A stretch of 11,577 nucleotides of DNA from DASPXY01 sp038227745. Its GTDB lineage: Bacteria; Planctomycetota; Planctomycetia; Gemmatales; Gemmataceae. Within the stretch, counting starts at the first letter, position 1. The number at the start of each line of letters is the position of its first letter. Positions 1-6,191 of the stretch are shown here, in pieces. Made by a program: the position numbers and the translations under genes. Under the pieces are notes generated by a model, which saw only the letters and a list, made by a program, of their open reading frames with translations, searched no databases and was not told the DNA's origin. The DNA lies in the NCBI GenBank assembly GCA_038227745.1, contig JBBRPS010000288.1:1-11577 (forward strand). Reading direction: 5' to 3'.

Positions 1-32
1 GAGGTGGAGCGGTGGTTTAGGGAAAGCCTGGC

Positions 33-138
33 GGTTGGGACAGAAAGGGGGGCAGAAAGGGGACGCATTTCAAATAATATGAATTAAAAGATTCATATTA
101 TTTGAAATGCGTCCCCTTTCTGCCCCCCTTTCTGCCCC
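33..138. repeat. Long hairpin repeat, copy 1
   Basis: Positions 41-84 and 91-134 are perfectly complementary (44 bp) around a 6-nt loop. Each arm has a G-rich outer part built from CAGAAA units between G runs, then a core reading ACGCATTTCAAATAATATG. Related hairpins lie at 5881-6009 and 7664-7827. The right arm ends directly against the truncated reading frame that follows, so the element seems to have landed in, or formed a junction with, that gene. No transposase gene is present. Such families are often mobilised in trans by Y1/REP-associated tyrosine transposases, but that link is inference. Confidence 0.9.
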
Positions 139-139
139 G

Positions 140-466
140 GTCCACTGCCCACCGCGCACCGATGCGGCCTTCGCTGTCACCGGCGCGGGCCTGTGCCGCG
201 TGCAGGGCGGCAACGAGGCGGCCTACCTCGTGGGCCGCGTCGGTCAGGCCCCGGTCTCGATCCTGATCCTGGACCGCCGCAGCCTCAGCGCCTTCCCGCA
301 CGACCAGGCCCAGCTGCAAGGCGGCCGCCGCCACCGCGGCCGCGCGGGGGCCTACGCAATGGTCTCCGGCCTGGTGGCCGACAACGTGGTGGTCGTGATC
401 GGCGCGGCCCCGCCTGAGGCCCTGGAAAGATTGCTCATCGCCTACGGCAGCTACCACGACAGCTGA
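140..466 (+). pseudogene. 3' remnant of a possible anti-sigma-type protein, cut by hairpin repeat
   Basis: An open frame ends with TGA at 464-466 and has natural-looking protein sequence from about codon 140 onward: a tract ending AAYLVGRVGQAPVSILIL, then a SAFPHDQAQL stretch, a hydrophobic VADNVVVVIG segment and a C-terminal LLIAYGSYHDS. The only in-frame ATG, at 107, lies inside the right arm of the hairpin repeat, so the first 11 residues would be repeat-encoded (MRPLSAPLSAP). No ribosome binding site precedes it. I read this as the C-terminal part of a gene whose 5' end was removed. The tail resembles the extracytoplasmic part of small proteins encoded beside ECF sigma factors in planctomycetes, but that is a recollection and only weakly supported. 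It could still be expressed as a chimeric 119-residue product. Confidence 0.55.
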
Positions 467-575
467 GTCACCCGCACGGCCGCGCCGCGCGGGACAGCAA
501 CCTGGCGTACTCCCGCCTCGGCAGTATGTCGAGGGATGAGTCACCCGCACGGCCGCGCCGCGCGGGACAGCAACC
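464..575 (+). repeat. 39-bp perfect direct repeat
   Basis: Positions 464-502 and 537-575 are identical, beginning TGAGTCACCCGCACGGCCGC, with a 73-bp period. The first copy contains the stop codon of the upstream gene remnant. The second lies just upstream of the membrane-protein gene at 602 and supplies a spurious ATG at 536. It looks like a partial tandem duplication or a recombination scar. Confidence 0.9.
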
Positions 576-601
576 CCTGTCTGCAGAAGGCGGAGGGAGA
601 C

Positions 602-2674
602 ATGCAGGCCATGGAAAAGAACACGCCGACACAGCACGGGGAGTCAGCCCCGGCCGCCCCCGCAGCCGGGCGGCGCTGGTGGCCGCGCCTGGCGCTGGCG
701 TCCGGGCTGGTGCTGGGCGTCGTGGGCTTCTACGCCCTGGGGCTGCACCGCTACCTGTCGTGGGACTACGTCCGCGACCACCTCGACCAGCTCCAGGCCG
801 AGGTCCGGCACCAGCTGCCGCTGGCCCTGCTGGCGCTCTTCCTGGTCTACGCGGCGGTGACCGCCCTGTCGCTGCCGGTCGCGGCGATCCTCACCCTGGT
901 CGCGGGGGCGCTGTTCGGGCGCTGGCTGGGCACCGGCGTGGTCAGCCTGGCCTCGACCCTGGGGGCCGCCCTCGCCTTCCTCTCCAGCCGCTACCTGTTG
1001 CGCGACTTCGTGCAGCGGCACTTCGGCGGGCGGCTGGAGGCCCTCAACCGCGGGGTCGAGAAGGACGGGGCTTACTACCTGTTCACCCTCCGACTGGTGC
1101 CCGCCTTCCCGTTCTTCCTGATCAACCTCGGCATGGGCCTGACGCCGATGCGGCTGGGAACCTACACCTGGGTCAGCCTGCTGGGGATGCTGCCGGGCAC
1201 CTTCGTCTTCGTCAACGCCGGCACCGCCCTGGCCGCCGTGGACGAGCCCCGGGATCTGCTGTCTGCCGGCGTCCTGATCTCCCTGGCCCTGCTCGGGCTG
1301 GCCCCGCTGGGGCTGCGCCTGCTCGCCCGCTGCCGGGTCCGGCTCCGCACCGTGGGGCTGGCCGCCCTGGCGCTGCTGCTGCTGGCCGTGGCCGGTCTGG
1401 GCGCGCGGACCTACTTCCGCTACCGGACGGCCGCGGTGATGGAGGTCGCCGTCACGGAGTACACCAACGCGGACTACCCCGACGACCCGGCCCTGCGCAG
1501 CGTCCACTACGGCAAGTATACCGGCCGCAAACTCACCCTGGTCAAGAAGGACGCGACCCACTTCGATCTGGTCTTCGCGCCGAGCAACGCCCACACGGCG
1601 AAGGTCGTCTTCCGCGACATCGACGTGAGCCTGATGACGCCGGGCCTGCCGGAGTGGGCCAAGGCCGACCCGGGCCTGACGCGCATCGCCCTGACGGACC
1701 GGCAGTGGAACCGGCAGCAGGTGCGCTTCGACCGGGGCTCCCCCCATGTCGAGATCGGCGGCGGCAACGGCTTCGAGGTCGAGAACTGGTACACGGCCGA
1801 GTTGTCGAAGAACTGCCTGAACGCCGGCCTGTGGGAGGTGCTGCTGTTCGTCAAAGAGGGCGGCAACAAGGCCCTCTACTACCACGGCTGGTTCACCTTC
1901 CCGCTGGGCCACTACCAGGACCTTTTCGAGCGCAATACCGGCCTGCCCTACTGGCGGCACTGGTACTACCTGGAACACTGGTTCGACCCGGCCGGCACGC
2001 CCATCCCCCTGGAGGGCCTCCGCAAGGTGATCGGCGAGCGTGAGGTGAAGGCCCGCTTCGACCCGAACGAGCCGCTGCTCGTCGCGGGGGAGCAGCTGGG
2101 CAAGCGGCGGATCCTGAGCGCGGACAACGTCGTCGCCTGGAGGGACTTCTACGACGGCCACAAGGTCCGCTTCGCCACCTTCCTGCCGCCGGGCCGCTAC
2201 AGCGTGCGCCACCCCTGGAAGAACGAATACCGCCGCATGGACCGCTTCGAGAAGGCGGTCCTGCGCGAGGTCCGCTCCCCAGCCACCGACAAGGCCCTGC
2301 ACGAGCTGGAGTTGGTCTTCTCCAGCAGCAAGGCGGAGGGCAAGTACCGCTTCTTCGTCAGCGGCTTCGACCTGAAGGCGCTGCCGCAGCTGGCTGTCGC
2401 GGAGTACCCCAAGGGAATGTACATGCCGATGGGGATCGGCGTGCCGCCGTTCTTCCAGTCCTACGAGGAGTTGAAGAAGAGCCCGCCACACGTGAGCCCG
2501 TACTTCAGCGTGCTGCTGGACGAGGAGGGGCGGTGGGTGGACCACCATCGGTTCGCCATCGACGGCCCGGTGCTGCACCGCGACGCGCACGACCCGGGCA
2601 CGCTGCACGTTTACCTGCTGTCCTACGAGCGGTACACCCTCATCAACCACATCGTCATCGCCACCGGGGAGTAG
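602..2674 (+). CDS. TVP38/DedA-like (VTT domain) membrane protein with large C-terminal domain of unknown function
   Basis: The product has 690 residues. The ATG at 602 was chosen because GGAGGGAG (592-599) sits at proper distance; the frame is open from 536, but that ATG is inside the 39-bp repeat and lacks a ribosome site. Residues 1-28 are a Pro/Ala-rich cytoplasmic tail and about 30-270 are membrane-embedded. The VTT (SNARE-associated/TVP38/TMEM64) signature is clear: an entry segment SLPVAAILTLVAGALFG (90-106), then RLVPAFPFFLINLGMGLTP (164-182) and a YTWVSLLGMLPGT segment (188-200). Two more hydrophobic helices (about 221-243 and 250-268) precede a soluble region of about 410 residues (270-690), rich in Tyr/Trp (WYYLEHWFDP, YYHGWFTFPLGHYQDLF), which I cannot assign. 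VTT proteins are thought to act in lipid scrambling or membrane transport. The fused domain probably lies outside the cytoplasmic membrane, but topology is inferred. The gene appears monocistronic, followed by a hairpin at 2702. Confidence 0.85.
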   Translation: MQAMEKNTPTQHGESAPAAPAAGRRWWPRLALASGLVLGVVGFYALGLHRYLSWDYVRDHLDQLQAEVRHQLPLALLALFLVYAAVTALSLPVAAILTLVAGALFGRWLGTGVVSLASTLGAALAFLSSRYLLRDFVQRHFGGRLEALNRGVEKDGAYYLFTLRLVPAFPFFLINLGMGLTPMRLGTYTWVSLLGMLPGTFVFVNAGTALAAVDEPRDLLSAGVLISLALLGLAPLGLRLLARCRVRLRTVGLAALALLLLAVAGLGARTYFRYRTAAVMEVAVTEYTNADYPDDPALRSVHYGKYTGRKLTLVKKDATHFDLVFAPSNAHTAKVVFRDIDVSLMTPGLPEWAKADPGLTRIALTDRQWNRQQVRFDRGSPHVEIGGGNGFEVENWYTAELSKNCLNAGLWEVLLFVKEGGNKALYYHGWFTFPLGHYQDLFERNTGLPYWRHWYYLEHWFDPAGTPIPLEGLRKVIGEREVKARFDPNEPLLVAGEQLGKRRILSADNVVAWRDFYDGHKVRFATFLPPGRYSVRHPWKNEYRRMDRFEKAVLREVRSPATDKALHELELVFSSSKAEGKYRFFVSGFDLKALPQLAVAEYPKGMYMPMGIGVPPFFQSYEELKKSPPHVSPYFSVLLDEEGRWVDHHRFAIDGPVLHRDAHDPGTLHVYLLSYERYTLINHIVIATGE

Positions 2675-2701
2675 GGCGGCCCCGGAGGCGCGGCAGGACG
2701 G

Positions 2702-2726
2702 GGGACGGCCGCGGTGCGGCCGTCCC
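2702..2726 (+). terminator. GC-rich stem-loop after VTT gene
   Basis: GGGACGGCCGC (2702-2712) pairs perfectly with GCGGCCGTCCC (2716-2726) around a 3-nt loop, 27 nt beyond the stop codon. There is no T run, so if it terminates transcription it is not a classical Rho-independent terminator. It may instead protect the mRNA 3' end. Confidence 0.5.
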
Positions 2727-2757
2727 GCGGCCGCGCGCGCCTGGGGGCCCTGGGCAG

Positions 2758-2787
2758 TGTAAGAATTCCGCCACCCGTCCGACTAAC
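2758..2787 (+). promoter_or_regulatory. Probable ECF sigma promoter upstream of sigma-factor operon
   Basis: TGTAAGAA (2758-2765) and CGACTAAC (2780-2787) are separated by 14 nt. The same two 8-mers with the same 14-nt spacing occur at 3776-3805 upstream of csrA. ECF promoters commonly have an 'AA'-containing -35 box and a CG-starting -10 box, which this pattern fits. The sigma ATG lies about 100 nt downstream. Autoregulation of the operon is the simplest inference. Confidence 0.65.
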
Positions 2788-2889
2788 GAGACGGTGGGGC
2801 CTTCTGGCGAGCCGCCTGAGCGTCGCCCACGCCTTGACAAGCTGGAGCCGGGGGCACGGCCGGCCCGGCCGCAGGAAGCGGGGTTTTCC

Positions 2890-3489
2890 ATGACCGAACG
2901 GCCGCCCCGGGAGACCGGCTGGCGCGTGGACCCGGGAGGGTGGGTGGACCGGCACGGCGACTACCTCTTTCGGTTCGCCCTGGCCCGGCTGCGCCAGCCC
3001 GAGGTCGCCGAGGACCTGGTGCAGGAGACCTTCCTGGCGGCGCTCAGCGCCAAGGAGCGCTTCGCGGCCCGGTCGTCGGAGAGGACTTGGCTGGTCGGCA
3101 TCCTCAAGCACAAGCTCGTGGACCACCTCCGCCGCAAGAGCCGCGAGCAGCCGGTCAGCGACTTCGCTGCCACCGACAAGGCGGTCGAGGATCTTTTCGA
3201 CGAGCGCGGCCACTGGAGGCGGAAGCCGGGAGAGTGGGACGCCGGCCCGGGCGCGACCGTTGAGCGCGAGGAGTTCTGGGCGGCCTTGGCCCGCTGCCTG
3301 GGCAAGCTGCCCGGGCGGCTGGCCGACGCCTTTACGCTGCGAGAGGTCGAGGAGCTGGAGAGCCACGACGTCTGCAAGGCCCTGGACGTCTCCGCGACGA
3401 ACCTTGGCGTGATGCTCCACCGGGCGCGGCTGCGCCTGTGGCGCTGTTTGGATGTCAACTGGTTCGGCAACGAGGAATCGAGGAAGTGA
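2890..3489 (+). CDS. ECF-type RNA polymerase sigma factor
   Basis: The product has 199 residues. The ATG at 2890 starts just before recognisable sequence; AGGA at 2873-2876 is a weak, distant ribosome site, and the frame upstream of it is open by GC bias only. Sigma region 2 spans about 22-86 (DYLFRFALARLRQPEVAEDL, then ETFLAAL and the tryptophan-containing RTWLVGILKHKLVDHLRRK). A linker with FDERGHWRRKPGEW (103-116) is typical, from memory, of the TIGR02943 sigma-70 subfamily. Sigma region 4 with its helix-turn-helix spans about 127-186 (LGKLPGRLADAFTLREVE, then the VCKALDVSATNLGVMLHRAR recognition part). The gene overlaps or abuts the following zinc-finger gene and is preceded by an ECF-like promoter motif. 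It should direct RNA polymerase to a small regulon that includes itself and probably csrA. Confidence 0.92.
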   Translation: MTERPPRETGWRVDPGGWVDRHGDYLFRFALARLRQPEVAEDLVQETFLAALSAKERFAARSSERTWLVGILKHKLVDHLRRKSREQPVSDFAATDKAVEDLFDERGHWRRKPGEWDAGPGATVEREEFWAALARCLGKLPGRLADAFTLREVEELESHDVCKALDVSATNLGVMLHRARLRLWRCLDVNWFGNEESRK

Positions 3490-3491
3490 AC

Positions 3492-3752
3492 GTGCTCCGC
3501 TGCAACGAGATCGCCCGCCTGGTGTCCGAGGCGCTGGACCGCGCGCTGCCGTTCGGCCAGCGCCTGTCGGTGGGTCTGCATCTCCTGATGTGCCGGCCCT
3601 GCGCCCGGTTCCGCCGCCAGGTGCGGTTCCTGTGCGCCGCGGCCCACCGTTTCCCCGAGGGCGGCGAGGGCGGCGGGCTGCCGCTGGACGTCGGATTGTC
3701 CCCGGAGGCGCGGGCGCGCATCAAGCGCGCCCTGGAGAGCGCTGGCCGGTGA
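3492..3752 (+). CDS. Short zinc-binding (zf-HC2-like) putative anti-sigma factor
   Basis: The product has 86 residues from GTG at 3492, chosen because GAGGA (3480-3484) lies 7 nt upstream and the product then begins MLRCNEIARLV. A GTG at 3486, overlapping the sigma-factor TGA, is the alternative and would add two residues. The ZAS-like zinc motif is Cys4, then His30-x3-Cys34-x2-Cys37 (HLLMCRPC). No membrane segment follows, only a basic then Gly/Pro-rich tail, so it would act in the cytoplasm, unlike many membrane-anchored anti-sigma factors. Start and stop are within a few bases of the sigma gene, so the two are translationally coupled. The role, binding and holding the neighbouring sigma factor, is inferred from this pairing and the motif. 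Confidence 0.8.
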   Translation: MLRCNEIARLVSEALDRALPFGQRLSVGLHLLMCRPCARFRRQVRFLCAAAHRFPEGGEGGGLPLDVGLSPEARARIKRALESAGR

Positions 3753-3775
3753 CCGGCACACGCCCTCGAACTGGG

Positions 3776-3805
3776 TGTAAGAAAGCCCCCTCGCGAACGA
3801 CTAAC
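3776..3805 (+). promoter_or_regulatory. Probable ECF sigma promoter upstream of csrA
   Basis: TGTAAGAA (3776-3783) and CGACTAAC (3798-3805) repeat the two boxes and the 14-nt spacing found upstream of the sigma operon. The 14-nt spacer itself differs, apart from some C richness, so the conserved parts are the boxes. csrA starts 84 nt after the second box. Confidence 0.65.
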
Positions 3806-3888
3806 CTTCCGGAACCGCAGCAGAGTGTTGGCGGCCGAGAGCCGCCCTCGGGGAACCGGAGGCGAGGGGCCAGGGGAAAGGAGCCGCT

Positions 3889-4956
3889 GTGTTGATCCTC
3901 AGCCGCAAACAGGGGGAGCGGGTCCGGATCGGCGAGTCCATCGTCGTGACGGTCGTGGCGGCGAGCAACGGCCGCGTCCGCCTCGCCTTCGATGCGCCGA
4001 GCGACGTGGCCATCGACCGCGAAGAAGTCTGGGACCGGCGCCGCGCGGGCGCGACCCGCGACCCGGCGTTTGTGCGGATCCAGGCTGACGAGGTGGACCG
4101 GCTGCCGGTAGCGCGGCCGAGGCCGGATCCTGCGCCAGCTGGGCGAGCCGCGCGTCCACGCGGCCCTGGTCTGCGGCGCGAAGGGCTGGCCGCCGCTGGC
4201 CGGTCAGGCGTACACGGCCGCAGACCTCGACGCCCAGTTGGGGGCCAATGGCCGGCGCTTCTTCGCCCGGCCCGAGAGCTTCCGCGCCGCTGCCGGCGGC
4301 CGGGCGGTCTACCTCTCGCCCCTGCTCAAGTGGTACGGCACGGATTTCGGGGCGACGCAGGTCGAGCAACTGCGGGCGCTGCGGCCGCTGTTACTGCCGG
4401 CGGGGGCGGCCCTGCTGGACAACCCCAGGGTGAGGGTCCAGTACCTGGACTACGACTGGAGCCTGAACGACCAGCAACTCCCGCCGCGCTGAGGCGCGTG
4501 CCTGGCCTTCGCGGGTGGCGACGACCCGTCGCCGCGCCGCGCGAGAAGGGGATGGCCCCGGGGTCGTTGCCCAGACCCCGGGGCCATCCCCAGTTGACCA
4601 GGACGTGCTGGTGCCGCCGTCCGTCCGTCCGTCCCCTGACCGTAAGGAGGGAGCCCCAATGTCCGAGCAGATCACTGAGCAGGTCCGGTCCGGGTACGCG
4701 GCCGTCGCGGCCGGGGGCCTCTCCGGCGACCACGCCGGCGTGCGTGCCGTGGCTGAGGCGTTCGGCTACACCGCCGCGGAGTTGGCCTCGGTCCCGGCGG
4801 ACGCCAACCTGGGCCTGTCCTGCGGCAACCCCACCGCCGTCGCCGGCCTGCGCCCCGGCGAGGTCGTCGTGGACCTCGGCTGCGGCGCGGGCCTGGACGT
4901 GCTGCTGGCCGCCCGGAAGGTCGGGCCGACGGGCAGGGCCATCGGTCTTGACATGA
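3889..4956 (+). CDS. csrA: CsrA-family translational regulator; frame open far beyond the normal end
   Basis: GTG at 3889 follows AAAGGAG (3877-3883) at good distance. The first 54 residues (3889 to about 4050) are a clear CsrA/RsmA RNA-binding domain: MLILSRKQGERVRIGESIVV, then a VRLAFDAPSDVAIDREEVW segment. CsrA is a small dimeric beta-strand protein that binds GGA motifs in mRNA leaders. Family members are usually about 60-75 residues. Here no in-frame stop occurs until 4956, giving 355 codons. The frame still looks coding to about 4110 (RIQADEVDRLPVA), then becomes an Arg/Pro/Gly-rich shadow of the DUF547 remnant and of arsM. The normal stop was probably lost in a deletion at about 4112, or a sequencing error removed it. 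Only the N-terminal domain is meaningful. The true functional end cannot be set from the sequence. Confidence 0.75.
   Translation: MLILSRKQGERVRIGESIVVTVVAASNGRVRLAFDAPSDVAIDREEVWDRRRAGATRDPAFVRIQADEVDRLPVARPRPDPAPAGRAARPRGPGLRREGLAAAGRSGVHGRRPRRPVGGQWPALLRPARELPRRCRRPGGLPLAPAQVVRHGFRGDAGRATAGAAAAVTAGGGGPAGQPQGEGPVPGLRLEPERPATPAALRRVPGLRGWRRPVAAPREKGMAPGSLPRPRGHPQLTRTCWCRRPSVRPLTVRREPQCPSRSLSRSGPGTRPSRPGASPATTPACVPWLRRSATPPRSWPRSRRTPTWACPAATPPPSPACAPARSSWTSAAARAWTCCWPPGRSGRRAGPSVLT
4112..4492 (+). pseudogene. C-terminal fragment of a DUF547 protein
   Basis: This frame is open from just after a TAG at 4109-4111 to TGA at 4490-4492. It reads like the last half of DUF547: ILRQLGEPRVHAALVCGAKG (from 4127), a PPLAGQAYTAADLDAQL stretch, FFARPESF, a YLSPLLKWYGTDFGATQVEQ stretch and the C-terminal VQYLDYDWSLNDQ. 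DUF547 proteins are normally around 250 residues with an N-terminal half that is absent here, and there is no proper start (only TTG 4238 or internal codons without a ribosome site). The residue after the conserved Gly is Trp where I would expect Cys (GWPPL). It joins directly to the csrA tail in a different frame, consistent with a deletion that fused the two loci. Confidence 0.75.
4548..4591 (+). other. Perfect 18-bp stem-loop between DUF547 remnant and arsM
   Basis: GGGGATGGCCCCGGGGTC (4548-4565) pairs with its exact complement at 4574-4591 around an 8-nt loop (GTTGCCCA). The arms contain a nested CCCCGGGG palindrome. No T run follows. It lies 68 nt before the arsM start, so it could be a terminator for upstream transcription, a leader structure for arsM, or a small repeat element. 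Confidence 0.75.
4617..4632 (+). repeat. CCGT x4 tandem repeat in arsM leader
   Basis: Four tandem CCGT units end 11 nt before the strong ribosome site of arsM. A tract this short is only a weak candidate for slippage. Confidence 0.7.
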
Positions 4957-5543
4957 CGCCCGCGATGGTAGAGCGGGCGCGCCGCAACGCGGCCCGGCAG
5001 GGCGTGAGGAACGTCGATTTCCACCAGGCGTCCATCGACCGGCTGCCGCTGGCCGACGGCTCGGTGGACTGCCTGGTCAGCAACTGCGTCATCAATCTGG
5101 CCCCGGACAAGCGGGCGGTCTTCCGCGAGATGTACCGCGTCCTCAAGCCGGGCGGCCGCGTGGCGGTCAGCGATATTGCCCTGAAAAAGGAGTTGCCGCC
5201 GGACCTGGCCCGGAGCGTGGCGGCCTACGTCGGCTGCATCGCCGGGGCCATCGCCATCGAAGACTACGACCTGGGCCTGCGCGCGGCCGGTTTCACGGCG
5301 GTGCAGGTCCTGGACGCCCGTAAGGACCTCAACGCCTACGCCCTGGTCGAGGGCCAGGCAGGGTGCTGCCCGCCGGAGATGGCCTCGGCGACCGGCCTGC
5401 CGCTGGCGGGCGGCGGCTGCGGCGTCGCTGCCGGTGGGGGCCTGACCTCGGAGGTTCATCGGAACCTGGCCGACCTGCTCAGGGAGTACGACGTCAACGA
5501 CTACGCCGCCAGCGTTCAGGTCTACGCCCTCAAGGGCCGCTGA
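4659..5543 (+). CDS. arsM: Arsenite S-adenosylmethionine methyltransferase (ArsM)
   Basis: The product has 294 residues. ATG 4659 follows TAAGGAGGGAG (4643-4653), the strongest ribosome site in the window. ArsM transfers methyl groups from SAM to As(III), giving methylated and finally volatile arsenicals in the cytoplasm. SAM motif I is VVDLGCGAGLD (70-80), with IGLDMTPAMVERAR (95-108) and RVLKPGGRVAVSDI (160-173) further along the Rossmann fold. As(III)-binding cysteines of the family appear as Cys55 (GLSCGNP), Cys143 (SNCVINL) and Cys193 (YVGCIAGA). A fourth N-terminal Cys known in some ArsM proteins is missing. The C-terminal part has a Cys236-Cys237 pair and Cys254 in a Gly-rich stretch. 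No arsR, arsB or arsC is nearby, so it is a stand-alone detoxification gene whose regulation is not visible apart from the leader stem-loop. Confidence 0.93.
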   Translation: MSEQITEQVRSGYAAVAAGGLSGDHAGVRAVAEAFGYTAAELASVPADANLGLSCGNPTAVAGLRPGEVVVDLGCGAGLDVLLAARKVGPTGRAIGLDMTPAMVERARRNAARQGVRNVDFHQASIDRLPLADGSVDCLVSNCVINLAPDKRAVFREMYRVLKPGGRVAVSDIALKKELPPDLARSVAAYVGCIAGAIAIEDYDLGLRAAGFTAVQVLDARKDLNAYALVEGQAGCCPPEMASATGLPLAGGGCGVAAGGGLTSEVHRNLADLLREYDVNDYAASVQVYALKGR

Positions 5544-5880
5544 CCCGGGACGGTATTTGACGCCCAACCTCCCGCCCTTTGCCCGGGCTACCAGGGCTCC
5601 GCCGGGCGAGTTCGACCAGCTGGCGGCCGCAGTCCCAGGTGCCGAAGGGGAGAAAGAAAAGGAAAGAAAAGACTGCCATGCGGGAATTGGCGGGGGCCGC
5701 CGGGACGGACGATCTCCGGGCCGCCTGGCAGGCGGTTACAAAAAGGGACTCAGGGTATGCCAAAGAGGGCTAATGGGTACTTCTCTCTCTGTGTTGTGGG
5801 TCAGGTGCGCCATACTGGTACATCAGGGGTGGAGCCCCCATATGCGTTAACATAAGGGTTGGCTGTCCGGGCGTCGTTCT
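5544..5880. other. Intergenic region between arsM and hairpin repeat 2
   Basis: No supported gene lies here. It holds a purine tract (about 5644-5671, runs of G and A) and a 31-codon frame from ATG 5678 to TAA 5773, which has no well-placed ribosome site and no recognisable product. From about 5770 the sequence becomes less G+C-rich, marking the left edge of the accessory island. Confidence 0.6.
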
Positions 5881-6009
5881 GGGGGCAAAAAGGGGGGGGC
5901 AAAAAGGGGACGTATCTCAAATAATACGAATTACATTTTCGTATTATTTGAGATACGTCCCCTTTTTGCCCCTGAGATACGTCCCCTTTTTGCCCCCCCT
6001 TTTTGCCCC
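5881..6009. repeat. Long hairpin repeat, copy 2
   Basis: Positions 5896-5930 and 5938-5972 form a perfect 35-bp stem with a 7-nt loop. The core is ACGTATCTCAAATAATACG, flanked by GGGGCAAAAAGGGG in place of the CAGAAA type. A direct partial copy of the right arm follows (5973-5996) and then a further CCCTTTTTGCCCC unit. The left side carries an extra GGGGGCAAAAA unit. It differs from copies 1 and 3, but both arms carry the matching changes. It lies just left of the two-gene cassette. Confidence 0.92.
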
Positions 6010-6110
6010 AAGGGAAAGGCGTGGCACCCCTCACCAGATAGTGCGAACAGACTGGCTGAATCGGAACGAGCAGGGGCGAGAAGTAGGGACGTGGCCCGGA
6101 CCAAGCCGTG

Positions 6111-6139
6111 TTGGCGGACGGCCCGACAGCGGGTAGAAT
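6111..6139 (+). promoter_or_regulatory. Sigma70-like promoter of the two-gene cassette
   Basis: TTGGCG (6111-6116) and TAGAAT (6134-6139) are spaced by 17 nt, the ideal distance for a housekeeping promoter. Transcription would start near 6146, leaving a leader of about 46 nt before the proposed TTG start. This argues against the earlier in-frame ATG at 6138, which overlaps the -10 box. Confidence 0.6.
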
Positions 6140-6191
6140 GGCTGGATCAGGTTGGCATGTGCCCAGTCCGAGGTCAGGCAGGAGATGCAGC

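Noticed and set aside
644..2650. Long minus-strand open frame opposite the VTT gene
   Set aside because: Gln/Gly/Val/Arg-rich shadow caused by high GC3; no ribosome site or recognisable domain, while the plus strand encodes a clear membrane protein.
4238..4492. Independent small gene starting at TTG 4238
   Set aside because: DUF547-like sequence continues upstream of 4238 in the same frame, so this is the interior of a truncated gene.
5678..5773. 31-codon small gene
   Set aside because: Ribosome-like purines are too far upstream and the product is unrecognised; not enough evidence.
6138..6140. ATG start for the first cassette gene
   Set aside because: It overlaps the predicted -10 box TAGAAT and has no good ribosome site; TTG 6192 has one.
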